Assembly: GCF_020618775.1 (NCBI RefSeq)
Contig: NZ_JAESVB010000001.1
Span: 910,442 to 974,441 of the forward strand
DNA length: 64,000 nucleotides
Direction of reading: 5' to 3'
Source of the DNA: Acidisoma silvae
GTDB taxonomy: Bacteria > Pseudomonadota > Alphaproteobacteria > Acetobacterales > Acetobacteraceae
The notes beneath the pieces are model-generated. The model was not told the DNA's origin. It made no database searches and worked only from the letters and a program-made list of their open reading frames with translations. Shown in pieces: positions 9,414-19,500 of this stretch; position 1 is the first letter of the stretch; each line of letters opens with the position of its first letter. Made by a program: the position numbers and the translations under genes.

Positions 9414-9419
9414 TGCGGC

Positions 9420-9734
9420 ATGAGCACAGTGACGCGCGCACAGCTGGCCGAGACGATCTACGCACAGGTTGGCCTGTCGCGTAACGAATCGGCTGACCTG
9501 CTGGAGTCCGTGCTGGAGCGGATATCCACCGCACTTGAGGCAGGTGAATCCGTTAAAATCAGTGGCTTCGGAACCTTTTCTGTTCGCCAGAAAGGTCGCC
9601 GCATCGGCCGCAACCCCAAAACCGGCGTCGAAGTTCCCATTCTGCCGCGCCGCGTTCTCGTCTTCCGGCCGAGCCAAGTGCTGAAAGGCACCGTCAATGG
9701 CGAAGTCGTTGAGGATGATGGTGCCGATTCGTGA
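9420..9734 (+). CDS. ihfA: Integration host factor subunit alpha
   Basis: DNA-bending nucleoid protein that works as a heterodimer with IHF-beta. At 104 aa it matches family length. Seen: [21 protein letters not shown] at the N-terminus, [25 protein letters not shown] in the body, and the beta-arm end [13 protein letters not shown]. Its stop overlaps the GTG of the MerR gene (GTGA). The ihfA-merR pair is a conserved alphaproteobacterial arrangement. Confidence 0.95.
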   Translation: MSTVTRAQLAETIYAQVGLSRNESADLLESVLERISTALEAGESVKISGFGTFSVRQKGRRIGRNPKTGVEVPILPRRVLVFRPSQVLKGTVNGEVVEDDGADS

Positions 9735-10333
9735 GTGCCATTCCGCTCCCGCGCGAGGATGACGATCACGCCGCCCGCGCCAAACCCAAAAAAGCGCCAA
9801 CGGCTTTTCGCACAATCAGCGAAGTGGCCGACGATCTTCATATTCCACAGCATGTGCTGCGCTTCTGGGAAACCAAATTCACTCAGGTGAAGCCGCTGAA
9901 GCGCGGCGGTGGCCGCCGCTATTACCGGCCGGACGATGTGGCGCTGCTGCGTCGCATCGCGCATCTGCTTTATACCCAGGGCTATACCATCAAGGGCGTG
10001 CAGCGCCTGCTGCGCGAAGGCGGTGGCCGTCTGGCGGACGATATCCCGCCGCCGCTGCTCGATGACCAGGATAGCGAGGCTGAAACGGACGGCGAGGCGC
10101 TGCTGCTGTCCAGCCAGCCGGCTGAAGAGAGCGAGCCTGTGGCGCCTGTCGCCGCCAGCCTGCCCTTGCGCTTCATTCCCCGGTCCAGCCAGCCGGCAGG
10201 CCATGCCTTGGCTTCCGTTGCGGCCTTGCCGTCCGCCCTGGCGGCGAAGGATGAGGAAGTCGTGAAGCTGCGCCAGGCGATGACCGAGATGCTGGGCCAG
10301 CTTGAGGCATTGCGCGCGCTTCTGGCGCGCTGA
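9731..10333 (+). CDS. MerR family transcriptional regulator
   Basis: DNA-binding protein of 200 aa. The winged helix of the MerR type spans about residues 23-92 ([20 protein letters not shown], then [21 protein letters not shown] and [11 protein letters not shown]). A variable Glu/Pro-rich linker follows, and a short C-terminal helix ([22 protein letters not shown]) could dimerise. No cysteine cluster for metal sensing is seen, so the ligand is unknown. It starts with GTG inside the end of ihfA. Confidence 0.9.
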   Translation: MSAIPLPREDDDHAARAKPKKAPTAFRTISEVADDLHIPQHVLRFWETKFTQVKPLKRGGGRRYYRPDDVALLRRIAHLLYTQGYTIKGVQRLLREGGGRLADDIPPPLLDDQDSEAETDGEALLLSSQPAEESEPVAPVAASLPLRFIPRSSQPAGHALASVAALPSALAAKDEEVVKLRQAMTEMLGQLEALRALLAR

Positions 10334-10445
10334 CGCCCGGTCTTTTGCGCCGATCCACCGCCCAGCGACGGCAGTGTAACAAAACCTTTCATCGACCAGC
10401 CTGACGACGACAGATAAGCCGATAAAAACGGTGGCGGATCGTATC

Positions 10446-12062
10446 ATGTCGGACATGACAGCCTCTTCTCAGAATGCAGGCCGTCCCAGTCTCCAAGGCA
10501 AAGGCCATTGGGCGACGGTGCCGGTTTTCGCCCTGCTGCTTGTCTGCGGCCTCGGCTACGCCGTCTATGGGCTGGTCGCGGATATGGAAAGCGCGGGCGC
10601 CCAGCCGCTGGCGATCGGTGCTTTTCTGCTTCTGGGCATCGCGCTGCTCATCGCCCTCGGCTTTGAATTCGTGAACGGCTTCCATGATACGGCCAATGCC
10701 GTCGCGACCGTCATCTACACGCATAGCCTGCCGCCGACGATTGCCGTCGTCTGGTCGGGTTTCTTCAATTTCCTGGGTGTGCTGACCTCCACCGGTGCTG
10801 TGGCCTATGCCATCGTCGCTCTGCTGCCGAACGATCTGGTGCTCAATGTCGGCAGTGGCGCCGGCTTCGCGATGATCTTCGCGCTGCTGCTGTCGGCGAT
10901 CGGCTGGAACCTGCTGACATGGTGGTTCGGCATTCCCAATTCCTCGTCGCATGCGCTGATCGGATCGGTCATCGGCGTCGGCATCGCCAATCAGTTGATG
11001 GCCCCGGCCGGCCACCCGACGGCCGGCGTGCAATGGGGCGCGGCCATCGGCGTGCTGAAGGGCCTGCTCTTCAGCCCCGTCGCCGGCTTCGTGCTGGCGG
11101 CGCTGCTGCTCCTGCTGATGAAGGTTCTGATCCGCTCCAAGAAGCTCTATACGGCCCCGGAAGGCCGCAACCCGCCGCCGTGGTGGATCCGCGGCATCCT
11201 GATCCTGACCTGCACCAGCGTCTCCTTCGCCCATGGCGGCAATGACGGCCAGAAGGGCATGGGTCTGATCATGCTCATCCTGATCGGCGTGGCGCCGACA
11301 GCCTTCGCCCTCAACCGCACCGTGCCGGAAAGCCATACGCCGACCTTCGTTGCGGCCAGCACCCATGCCGCCGCGGTCTTCGATGCTCATGCCGCGAAGG
11401 ACGCCGCCAAGGTCGAGGCCGCCGAAGCCCGCCAGCGGGTGGATGACGCGATCAACCAAAAGACGCTGTCGGCCCCGGAAACTTTCGCAGCGCTCAGCGT
11501 GCTGACCCATAAGATTTCGGATGAGGTTCGCAGCTACGGCGCCCTCTCGCATGTGCCGGCGGCGGAAGCGGCCAATATCCGCAATGACATGTATCTGACG
11601 GATGCGGCCGTGACGGCCCTGACCAAGAACCCCGGCTCGGTCTCCGCCGACGAGGCCAAGACGCTGAAATCCTATAAGACGGAGCTGGAACGCGGCACGC
11701 GCTTCATCCCGACCTGGGTTAAGGTGTCGGTTGCCGTCGCTCTCGGTCTTGGCACCATGGTCGGCTGGAAGCGCATCGTGCAGACGGTGGGGGAGCGTAT
11801 CGGCAAAACCCATCTGACCTATGCGCAGGGCGCGGCGTCGGAAATCGTCGCCGCCGCCACGATTTCCATGGCCGAGGTCTGGGGCCTGCCGGTCTCCACC
11901 ACGCATATCCTGTCGAGCGGCGTCGCCGGCACCATGGTCGCGAGTGGCTCCGGCTTGCAGCGCAGCACCCTGGTGAAGCTGGCCTCGGCCTGGATTATGA
12001 CGCTCCCGGTCGCGATTGTGCTGTCGGGTGTGCTGTTCTTCGTCTTTCGCGAGATTTTCTGA
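10446..12062 (+). CDS. pit: Inorganic phosphate transporter, PiT family
   Basis: Inner-membrane low-affinity phosphate (metal-phosphate/proton) symporter of the PHO4 family. It is about 538 aa from ATG 10446; a GTG at 10431 would add five residues. The duplicated signature appears as GFEFVNGFHDTANAVATVIYTHS near the start and SFAHGGNDGQKGMGL in the middle. Between the two halves is a long soluble segment (about residues 290-425, Ala/Lys/Glu-rich, coiled-coil-like). Several hydrophobic segments flank it, and the last carries WGLPVSTTHILSSGVAGTM. It stands alone and ends at a repeat shared with convergent ribokinase. Confidence 0.93.
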   Translation: MSDMTASSQNAGRPSLQGKGHWATVPVFALLLVCGLGYAVYGLVADMESAGAQPLAIGAFLLLGIALLIALGFEFVNGFHDTANAVATVIYTHSLPPTIAVVWSGFFNFLGVLTSTGAVAYAIVALLPNDLVLNVGSGAGFAMIFALLLSAIGWNLLTWWFGIPNSSSHALIGSVIGVGIANQLMAPAGHPTAGVQWGAAIGVLKGLLFSPVAGFVLAALLLLLMKVLIRSKKLYTAPEGRNPPPWWIRGILILTCTSVSFAHGGNDGQKGMGLIMLILIGVAPTAFALNRTVPESHTPTFVAASTHAAAVFDAHAAKDAAKVEAAEARQRVDDAINQKTLSAPETFAALSVLTHKISDEVRSYGALSHVPAAEAANIRNDMYLTDAAVTALTKNPGSVSADEAKTLKSYKTELERGTRFIPTWVKVSVAVALGLGTMVGWKRIVQTVGERIGKTHLTYAQGAASEIVAAATISMAEVWGLPVSTTHILSSGVAGTMVASGSGLQRSTLVKLASAWIMTLPVAIVLSGVLFFVFREIF

Positions 12063-12097
12063 GGCGGTACCGGTTTAGGTTGGCGCACACCCTTCAT

Positions 12098-12178
12098 CGT
12101 CACGCCCGCGAAAGCGGGCATCTTCTGCGCCTCTCACAGAGGCCAAGTTAGAAGACCCCCGCCTGCGCGGGGGTGACG
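12098..12178. repeat. Cruciform intergenic repeat (GTCA...TGAC family)
   Basis: Flanked by CGTCA and TGACG. Inside are a hairpin GCCCGC-GAAA-GCGGGC (12104-12119), a central TCTTCT...AGAAGA stem enclosing GCCTCT-CAC-AGAGGC, and a second hairpin ACCCCCGC-CTGC-GCGGGGGT (12155-12174). The architecture matches the copy at 38520-38598. It lies between convergent pit and ribokinase genes and may end both transcripts. Confidence 0.75.
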
Positions 12179-12201
12179 GCGGTGGGTTTAGCCAATGCCC
12201 G

Positions 12202-13134
12202 TCAGCCCTGGGCCAGCAGTGCATCCACCTCGGCGCGTTTCGGCATGCCCGCACCCGCGCCGGCACGCGTCACCTTCAAGCCCGCGACGGCGCAGGCGAA
12301 GCGCAGCGCCTCGGGCAGCGCCAGGCCTTCGGACAGAGCGACCGCGATCCCGGCATTGAAACTGTCGCCAGCGCCGGTCGTATCGACCACCGCGCCCGCG
12401 CGCACCGCCGGCACCATCACCGTCTCACCGTTGTGGCGCAGCAGAGCGCCCTTTTCGCCGAGCGTGATAATCACCGCGCCAGCCCCGCGCGCAATCAGCG
12501 CGTCGGCGGCGGCCTCGGCCTCGGCCGCGTTCGTCACGGGCAGGCCGGTCAGTTCGGACGCTTCCTTTTCATTCGGCGTCAGGATGTCCGACAGGCGGAT
12601 GATGTCCCACAGTTCGTCGGAGACCGGGCCTTCCGGCACCGGCGCGGGGTTGAGGATGGTGCGTACCCCGGCGCGGCGCGCGATGGTCAGCGCGTGGGTC
12701 ACCAGCGGCAGCGGCGTTTCCAGCTGGGTAATGAAGGCATCGGCCTTGCCGATCTCATCGGCGGCCTGCGCAATCTCGCCTGTCGTCAGCGTCGCCGCCG
12801 CGCCTGGCACGATGATGATGGCGTTTTCGCGGGTCTCGGCATGGACGATGATGGCCGCCGACCCGGTCGGCAGGTCAGCGCTTTGCTGCAAGAAGCGCGT
12901 GCCGACGCCCTCGGTCTGATAGATGCCGCGCGCCATGGCGCCATAATGGTCGGTGCCGATCTTGGCGATGAATTCCACCGGGGCACCCAGGCGCGCGGTC
13001 GCGATGGCCTGGTTGGAGCCCTTGCCGCCCGGCCCGATGCTGAAGCCGCTGCCGATCTGCGTCTTGGTCCAGACCGGAATGTCCGGCGTCTGGAAGACGA
13101 AATCGACCGCGAAGACGCCCATCACAATGATCAT
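12202..13134 (-). CDS. rbsK: Ribokinase (PfkB family)
   Basis: Sugar kinase, most probably phosphorylating D-ribose at O5. 310 aa with both PfkB signatures: GGKGSNQAIATARLG near the N-terminus and DTTGAGDSFNAGIAVAL near the C-terminus, the latter with the catalytic Asp. No ribose transporter lies nearby; it is the last gene of a minus-strand run glnE-bcp-rbsK, 26 bases after bcp. Another nucleoside or sugar substrate cannot be excluded. Confidence 0.88.
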   Translation of the reverse strand: MIIVMGVFAVDFVFQTPDIPVWTKTQIGSGFSIGPGGKGSNQAIATARLGAPVEFIAKIGTDHYGAMARGIYQTEGVGTRFLQQSADLPTGSAAIIVHAETRENAIIIVPGAAATLTTGEIAQAADEIGKADAFITQLETPLPLVTHALTIARRAGVRTILNPAPVPEGPVSDELWDIIRLSDILTPNEKEASELTGLPVTNAAEAEAAADALIARGAGAVIITLGEKGALLRHNGETVMVPAVRAGAVVDTTGAGDSFNAGIAVALSEGLALPEALRFACAVAGLKVTRAGAGAGMPKRAEVDALLAQG

Positions 13135-13160
13135 TTTTTCTTTCCTCCCGGACGTCGTTT

Positions 13161-13628
13161 TCAGCCCAGTGCCTGGGCGGCCTTCAGCACATCCGCCGCG
13201 TGGCCGGTGACCGAGACCTTGCGCCAGATTTTGGCGATTTTGCCGTCAGGCCCCACCAGAAACGTGGACCGCTCGATGCCCATATATTTGCGGCCATACA
13301 TCGATTTCTCGACCCAGGTGCCATAGGCCTCGGTCACGGCCCCTTCGGCGTCGGAGGCGAGCGGGAAGGTGAGGCTGTATTTTTCGGCGAACTTTTCCAG
13401 CGCCTTCATGGGATCGCGGGACACGCCGATGACGTCGAGGCCCAGATGGCCCAGCTGCGGCAGCGCTTCCTGGAAGGCGCAGGCTTCCTTGGTGCAGCCG
13501 GTCGTATCCGCCTTGGGATAGAAATACAGCACAAAGGGCTTGCCGGCGTAATCGGCCAGGCTGACCTTGCGGCCGGCGGTGGCCGGCATGGTGAAATCGG
13601 GGGCGCTATCGCCTTCGTTCAAGTTCAT
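13161..13628 (-). CDS. bcp: Thioredoxin-dependent peroxiredoxin, Bcp/PrxQ type
   Basis: Reduces hydrogen and organic peroxides at the expense of thioredoxin. 155 aa from ATG 13628 (MNLNEGDSAPDFTMPA); the open frame extends further upstream but that part belongs to glnE. The peroxidatic and resolving cysteines are in TTGCTKEACAFQ, the Cx4C spacing of PrxQ. FYPKADTTGCT and GVSRDPMKALEKFAEKY are also family motifs. It starts 11 bases after the glnE stop, a pairing common in Alphaproteobacteria. Confidence 0.95.
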   Translation of the reverse strand: MNLNEGDSAPDFTMPATAGRKVSLADYAGKPFVLYFYPKADTTGCTKEACAFQEALPQLGHLGLDVIGVSRDPMKALEKFAEKYSLTFPLASDAEGAVTEAYGTWVEKSMYGRKYMGIERSTFLVGPDGKIAKIWRKVSVTGHAADVLKAAQALG

Positions 13629-13639
13629 GGTGTCTTCCC

Positions 13640-16546
13640 TCAGGATTTTGGGGCTGTCTCGGTCGGATCGCCGATATGGCGGATGAAGGCGGCGCGGACC
13701 AGAGCCGCCGTTTCCTCCATGCGGTGGCGGAGGTCGGCCATGGTGGCATTGCGGGTGGCGGCCAGCAGAATGCGGGCCGAGGCTTCGGGAAGATCGGGGG
13801 ACCGCGTCAGGCCCACCGTCAGGCGCAGCATGCTCTGGATGGTCCGCCACAGATGGTCGGCCGTCATTAGCGCCTGCCCCTCGGCATGGGGAATAAAGCC
13901 GGCAGCGAGAAGATTGCCTAGCGCGATGCGCGTCGTCGTATTGCGCAGCTCCGGATGCTCGGACCCATGGATGAGCTGCAGGATCTGCGCGATGAATTCC
14001 ACCTCCATGGCGCCGCCGGGCATCAGCTTGACGTCCCAGGGGCCGGCGGGCGGCAAATCCCGCAGCATGCGGCGCCGCATGTCGAGCGCGTCATGACGCA
14101 GAACCTCGGCGGGCAGGCGGGGATGCAGCGCCTCTCGCAAAGCCTTTTCGACGACCGGCAGAAAGGCGGGCGTGCCGGTGGCGGCGCGGGCGCGGGTCAG
14201 GGCCATCTGTTCCCAGGTCCAGGCCTGTTCGGCATGATATTTCTGGAAAGCGGCGAGGCTGACGGCGACCGGTCCCTGATTGCCGGAGGGACGCAGGCGC
14301 ATATCGACCTTATACATCGGGCCTTCGACACCCTGCGCCGTCAGCGCGCCGGTGAAGGCCGTGACCAGGCGCGCGAACCATTGGCTGGGGGCCAGGGCTT
14401 TCGGCCCGTCGCTGGCTTCCACATCGTCTTGCCGGTCATAAATGAACATGAGGTCGAGGTCGGAGCCTGGCATCATCTCCCGGCTGCCGCCCTTGCCCAG
14501 AAGCAAAACGGCCCAGCCGCCACCGCGTAGTTGGCCGTAGCGGGCGATCTGCTGTTCCACCACGGCGTCCAGAATGGTGCCGAGTGCGGCGTCCGCCAAC
14601 GCCGTACGGGCGATACCGGCCGCATCCACATCCATACGGCCTTCCAGCGTCGCGACGCCGATGCGAAAATGTTCCTCGCTCACGAAATGCCGTGTGACCG
14701 CGATGCGATCCTCCAGCGTCGAAGCATCGACCAATTGCGCGCGCAGGGCGCGCGACGGGTCCGACCGCGCTTCCTCCGATCCCAGCAGGCCTTCCAGCGA
14801 ACCAGGGTGATTGGCCAGATGATCGGCCAGGCCTGGGGCGGCGCCCAGCAGCACGGCGATGCGGTCGATCAGCGCCGGATTGCGGCTGAAGAGCGAGAAA
14901 AGCTGCACGCCCGCCGGCAGGCCCGAGACGAAATGATCGAAGCGCGCGAAGGTCTGGTCGGGCTGCGGCTGGGCGGCGATGGCCCGCAGGATGGGCGACA
15001 GCAGGGGTTCCAGCAGGCTGCGCGCGCGTTCCGAGCGCAGCGCGCGGGGCCGGCCCGACAGCCAGCGGCGGATCGTTTCCACAATGCGCGGCGTATCGGC
15101 GAAGCCGAGTTCGGTCAGGCGCGCCAGGGTCTGGTCCGGGGCCTTGGACCCGTCATGCCCGACGGCCAGGCTTTCCGCATCCTCGGCCATTTCAAAAAAG
15201 CTGTCGTAGAGCGCCTGCACTTCCAGAAGATGCGCCAGCAGCCGGTCGGCGAAGGATTGCGGCGACGCGGCCCCCATGAAGGTCGCCAGCGCCGCCATGC
15301 CTTCCATCGTGCCGGGCAGGCTATGGGTCTGGCGGTCGGCGATCATCTGCAAGCGATGCTCGACCTGGCGCAGAAAGCGATAGGCGCGGGTCAGCACGGC
15401 GGCCGTGTCGCTGGAGACATGGCGCAGCCGCGTCAACAGCCGCAAAGCGGGCAGGGTGGCGCCCACGCGCAGCATCGGCTCCCGGCCGCCCCAAACCAGT
15501 TGCTGGGACTGCGCCAGGAATTCGATTTCCCGAATGCCGCCACGGCCGATTTTCAGATTATGGGACAGCAGGCGCTGCACGCTGTCCGGTCCTTCGGGAA
15601 TAGGACCGCCGCGATGCGCATCCATCAGCCGCTTCATGGCATGGATATCGGCAATGGCCGCGAAATCCAGGTGGCGGCGCCAGACGAAGGGCCGCAGATG
15701 CTCCAGGAAGGCCTGCCCCAGGGCGATATCGCCGGCCACCGGCCGCGCCTTGATGAAGGCGGCGCGCTCCCAGTTGCGGCCCATCGTTTCGTAATAGGCG
15801 AGCGCCGTCGGCACCGAAATCGCCAGCGGCATGGCCGAAGGATCGGGACGCAGGCGCAGATCGACGCGAAAGACATAGCCGCCGACATCGCGCGCTTCCA
15901 TCAGCTTCACCAGATCCCTGGCTAGGCGCGTGTAACTCTCACCTATAGTCTCGTTCGGTGAAGCAATGGCTGCTGGATCGTAGAAGACGATGAGGTCGAT
16001 ATCGCTCGAATAATTCAACTCCCGGCCGCCCAGCTTGCCGAGAGCCAGAATGGTCAGGCCGCAGCCGATGACCGGGTCGCCGTCCGGGTCCGGCAGGCTG
16101 ATGCGTCCCTGCGCATGATTGCGGCGCAGAAGGTGGCGCACGGCCAGTTGCAGCGTCTCCTCCGCCAGGCGCGACAATGCGCCGGTGACGCGGGACAGCG
16201 GCAAGGCACCGCCGATATCGCCCAGTGCCACGGCCAGCGCCACCTGACGCTTGGCGTCGCGCATCGCGGCGCCGATGGCGGCCGTGGTGGCGCTGGGGCG
16301 GATCTGTCCCAGCCGGTCAAAGGCATGGGCGATGGCGGCTTCCGGCCCTGCGGTCGCGACCGTCGCCAAGGTTTCGCGTTCGCGCAAACTGAGATCGGCC
16401 AGATAGTCGCTATTGCCGCCGATCGCCCGCAGCATGGCCAGCGGCACAGCCTCCGTGCCGGGCAGAGCGTGGATGCGGTCGACGAAACGGTCGGCGGCCG
16501 CCGTCTCGGCCGGCACCGGCCAGTGGAAGTGCACATCAAGGGTCAT
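13640..16546 (-). CDS. glnE: Bifunctional glutamine-synthetase adenylyltransferase/deadenylase
   Basis: Adds or removes AMP on glutamine synthetase in response to PII, setting nitrogen assimilation. About 968 aa from ATG 16546; an upstream in-frame start would run into the divergent gene. Two nucleotidyltransferase domains are visible, each with a G/S-S-D-x-D metal site: NYSSDIDLIVFYD (near 16000, deadenylylase half) and MPGSDLDLMFIYD (near 14450, adenylylase half). GRGGIREIEFLAQ and GGAMEVEFIAQ are the paired second motifs. It heads the glnE-bcp-rbsK operon; only 17 bases separate its start from the divergent gene. Confidence 0.95.
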   Translation of the reverse strand: MTLDVHFHWPVPAETAAADRFVDRIHALPGTEAVPLAMLRAIGGNSDYLADLSLRERETLATVATAGPEAAIAHAFDRLGQIRPSATTAAIGAAMRDAKRQVALAVALGDIGGALPLSRVTGALSRLAEETLQLAVRHLLRRNHAQGRISLPDPDGDPVIGCGLTILALGKLGGRELNYSSDIDLIVFYDPAAIASPNETIGESYTRLARDLVKLMEARDVGGYVFRVDLRLRPDPSAMPLAISVPTALAYYETMGRNWERAAFIKARPVAGDIALGQAFLEHLRPFVWRRHLDFAAIADIHAMKRLMDAHRGGPIPEGPDSVQRLLSHNLKIGRGGIREIEFLAQSQQLVWGGREPMLRVGATLPALRLLTRLRHVSSDTAAVLTRAYRFLRQVEHRLQMIADRQTHSLPGTMEGMAALATFMGAASPQSFADRLLAHLLEVQALYDSFFEMAEDAESLAVGHDGSKAPDQTLARLTELGFADTPRIVETIRRWLSGRPRALRSERARSLLEPLLSPILRAIAAQPQPDQTFARFDHFVSGLPAGVQLFSLFSRNPALIDRIAVLLGAAPGLADHLANHPGSLEGLLGSEEARSDPSRALRAQLVDASTLEDRIAVTRHFVSEEHFRIGVATLEGRMDVDAAGIARTALADAALGTILDAVVEQQIARYGQLRGGGWAVLLLGKGGSREMMPGSDLDLMFIYDRQDDVEASDGPKALAPSQWFARLVTAFTGALTAQGVEGPMYKVDMRLRPSGNQGPVAVSLAAFQKYHAEQAWTWEQMALTRARAATGTPAFLPVVEKALREALHPRLPAEVLRHDALDMRRRMLRDLPPAGPWDVKLMPGGAMEVEFIAQILQLIHGSEHPELRNTTTRIALGNLLAAGFIPHAEGQALMTADHLWRTIQSMLRLTVGLTRSPDLPEASARILLAATRNATMADLRHRMEETAALVRAAFIRHIGDPTETAPKS

Positions 16547-16563
16547 CGCGGCGGAGGCTGGGC

Positions 16564-19500
16564 ATGAGCGCGGCCGACGGTCAAGACCCGGCACCCCAGC
16601 CGCACCAGCGGCGCTGGTTTCACCCCCGCCGCTGGTGGTGGAAAATTCCGCTCGATGCCGGGATCATCCTCATCGAATGGGGATTCCTCGTGGTTGCCTT
16701 GGCCAGCGCGGGGCTCGCCTGGCGCGCGGCCCAGGGGCCGGTCGATCTGTCTTGGGCGCTGCCGCGCCTGACGCGCATCCTGATGATCGCCGAGCCGCAG
16801 GTCGATGCCGGGATCGGACATCTGGCGGTCAGCTGGAATGGCTTCCGGGATGGGCCGGATCAGCCGGTGCGCGTGACCAGCGACGATATCAGCATCGCCG
16901 ACACGGCGAATGACCGCAGCCTGGCCGTCGATCATCTGGGCGTTGACCTGTCGATGGGCTGGGCCTGGCACGGTGTCTTCGCGCCGCGTGTGGTAACGCT
17001 GGACGGATTGCAGATTTCGCTGCGGCGGGCGCCCCCGGCGCAGCAGATCGCCGAGAATACGGAAGAAACGGCGCGCGATCCCAATCTGCGGCAGACCTTG
17101 CGCGACATCATCGCCGTGCTGCGCCAGCCGCCGCAAAGCGACAGGCATATGCTGCCCGTCAAGGCCGCCGAATTGTCCGAATTGCGACGGGTGACGCTGA
17201 CCCATGGCAGCGTCACCCTGCAACCGGCGGCCGGTGCGGAAGGCAAGGCCGGCCTCGCCGGTCGCGCGTTGCAGGTCGCCGCTATCAACGCGACGCTGAC
17301 GCGTGGTGATGCCGGCGGGCTGACCGGGCAGGTGGCAGCGGTTCTCGCCTCCCGCGCCGGACCCTTGCCGCCGCAGACGGCGGGTGCACGGCCCAGTCTG
17401 CAGGTGAATTTCGCCGAGACGGCGCAGGGCGCGGTGACGGTTCAGACCGCCGCTGAATTGAACGACCCTGCCGGCATGATGGCGGCCCTTCAGATGCCGA
17501 CCGATTTGCCGGCTGTGTCCGTGCCTGTACAGGTCCAGAGCGAAGTGGACGCATCAGACCAGGCGATCATCACCAGCTTTCGTACCGCCGTCACGGCGGG
17601 CAGCGGCCAGTTGCGCTTCGGTGGCGGCGATATCCCGATCACGGCGCTCTCCCTGCTGCTGACGGGGGACGAGACTAGCCTCGTCATCGATCCAAGCTCG
17701 AAAATCGCGCTGGCGGCGGTCAGCGCCCAGCCGCCGCCGACGATCGCCTTCAGCGGCCAGGGCAAGCGGACCGATCAGAACCTGACGATGACGATCGGCC
17801 TGGGGCTGGATCATGTCGCCTCGGGCGATCTGCCGTCCTATTGGCCGCCGGCTTTCGCGAAGGGGGCGCGCAACTGGATCAAGGCCCAGGTCAAGGACGG
17901 GTCGGTTCATGACGGGCATTTTCAGTTCGTGCTGACGGGCAAGCCCGATTTCTCGGATATCGGGCTGACCGGCGTTTCCGGCGCGCTGCCGGCGACCGGC
18001 CTGACGGTGACATGGCTGCCGCCGCTGCCGCCGATGACCAAGGTCAATGGCGAAATCGCGTTGCAGGGCATGGATGCCGTTCGCATCGGCGTCACCAGTG
18101 CGGCCCAGGGCGATCAGGCTGTCACCAATAGCAGCATGGTCATCACCGGCCTGTCGGCGGCGGACCAGATCGGCACGATCAACCTCAATCTGGCGGGGCC
18201 GGTGGCCTCGGCCATGTCCATCATCAGCCAGCCGCGCCTGCATCTGCTCAAGGGTCTGCCGGTGCCGCTGACCGTGACCGGTGGGACTTTCCAGGGCAGC
18301 CTCACGCTCAGCCTGCCCTTGGACAATAATGTGACGACCGATCAGATCACCATGCGCACGCATGACGTGATCCAGAATCTGGGCCTGGGCGACCTGTTGC
18401 TTGGCCGGAATCTGACCGACGGCAATCTCACCATCGACGCCACCATGGCCGGTCTGTCCCTAAACGGTCAGGCGGCCCTGGCCGGTATTCCGGCGACGGT
18501 GGCGCTGACCACGGACTTTGACGGCGGGCCGGCCAGCCAGGTCATCGCCAGTCTGAAGGTCGATGCCCAGGCCGATGAGACGCAGTTGGCGGCGGCCCAG
18601 ATTCCCACAGGCGGAATCCTGAAGGGTAAGGCAGCCTTGAGCCTGCAACTGGCCGCCCAGCGCAGCGGGCGCACCGATATCAACGCCACCGTCACGGTGC
18701 CGGAGCAGCGGCTGAGCGTCAGCCAGATTTCCTGGGCGGGCGGGGCCGGCACGGCGACGGCCACCGCGCATGTCGCGTTGCAAGGCAGCCGCATCATCGC
18801 GCTCGACAATCTTGCGCTGACCGGCCCCGGTCTGGCGTTGCAGGTGCAGAGCGGCTTTTCAGGCAGCCGGCTTGCCAGCGTCACGGTCGATAAGCTGCAA
18901 CTCGGCCGCACCGATCTGCACGGACGGTTCGATCTGCCGGCGGCGAAGACCGACCCCTATGTCGTCGATATCGCCGGACCCGTGTTGGATCTCTCGGCCG
19001 TCTTCGGCCATGCCCGCAAGGCCGAGCCGAGCGTGAAGCCGGCGAATAGCGCGCTGTCGCAGATATCCTCACCGCAGGAATTCGCGCCGCATCCGCCCTG
19101 GCGGGCGACGGTCGCGGTGGACCGCATCCTGTTCGGCACCACGCCGGCCGGTCAGTCGCGCGAATTGGACGCGGTGCGCGGCACGGTGGTCAATAATGGC
19201 GTCGTGGTGCGCAGCGCCGATGTGTCGCTGACCGTCGCACCCTCCGGCGCGGCCTCGCATCTCTCGATTGTGCCGATGCCGAACCAGACCCGTCAGGTGC
19301 GGCTGACGAGCGGTGATTTCGGCGGCCTGCTGCGGGCCACCAATGCCTATGACGCCGTGACCGGTGGCGTGCTGGACATTTCCGGCACCTATGACGACAG
19401 CCAGCCCAGCCATCCGCTGACCGGCACGGCGGAAATGGACAAGTTCTCGCTGGGCGCCGCACCGACCGTCGCCAAGCTTCTGCAAGCAATGACGCTCTAT

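Noticed and set aside
10334..10445. Possible tRNA after the MerR gene, as in some Alphaproteobacteria
   Set aside because: No cloverleaf, T-loop GTTCGA or CCA-end-like stem could be built from these bases.
10389..11906. 505-codon minus-strand frame opposite pit
   Set aside because: Shadow of the transporter gene; low-complexity Arg/Gln/Asp-rich protein with no motif.
14531..15925. 464-codon plus-strand frame opposite glnE
   Set aside because: Antisense to a complete GlnE with both active sites; no independent signal.
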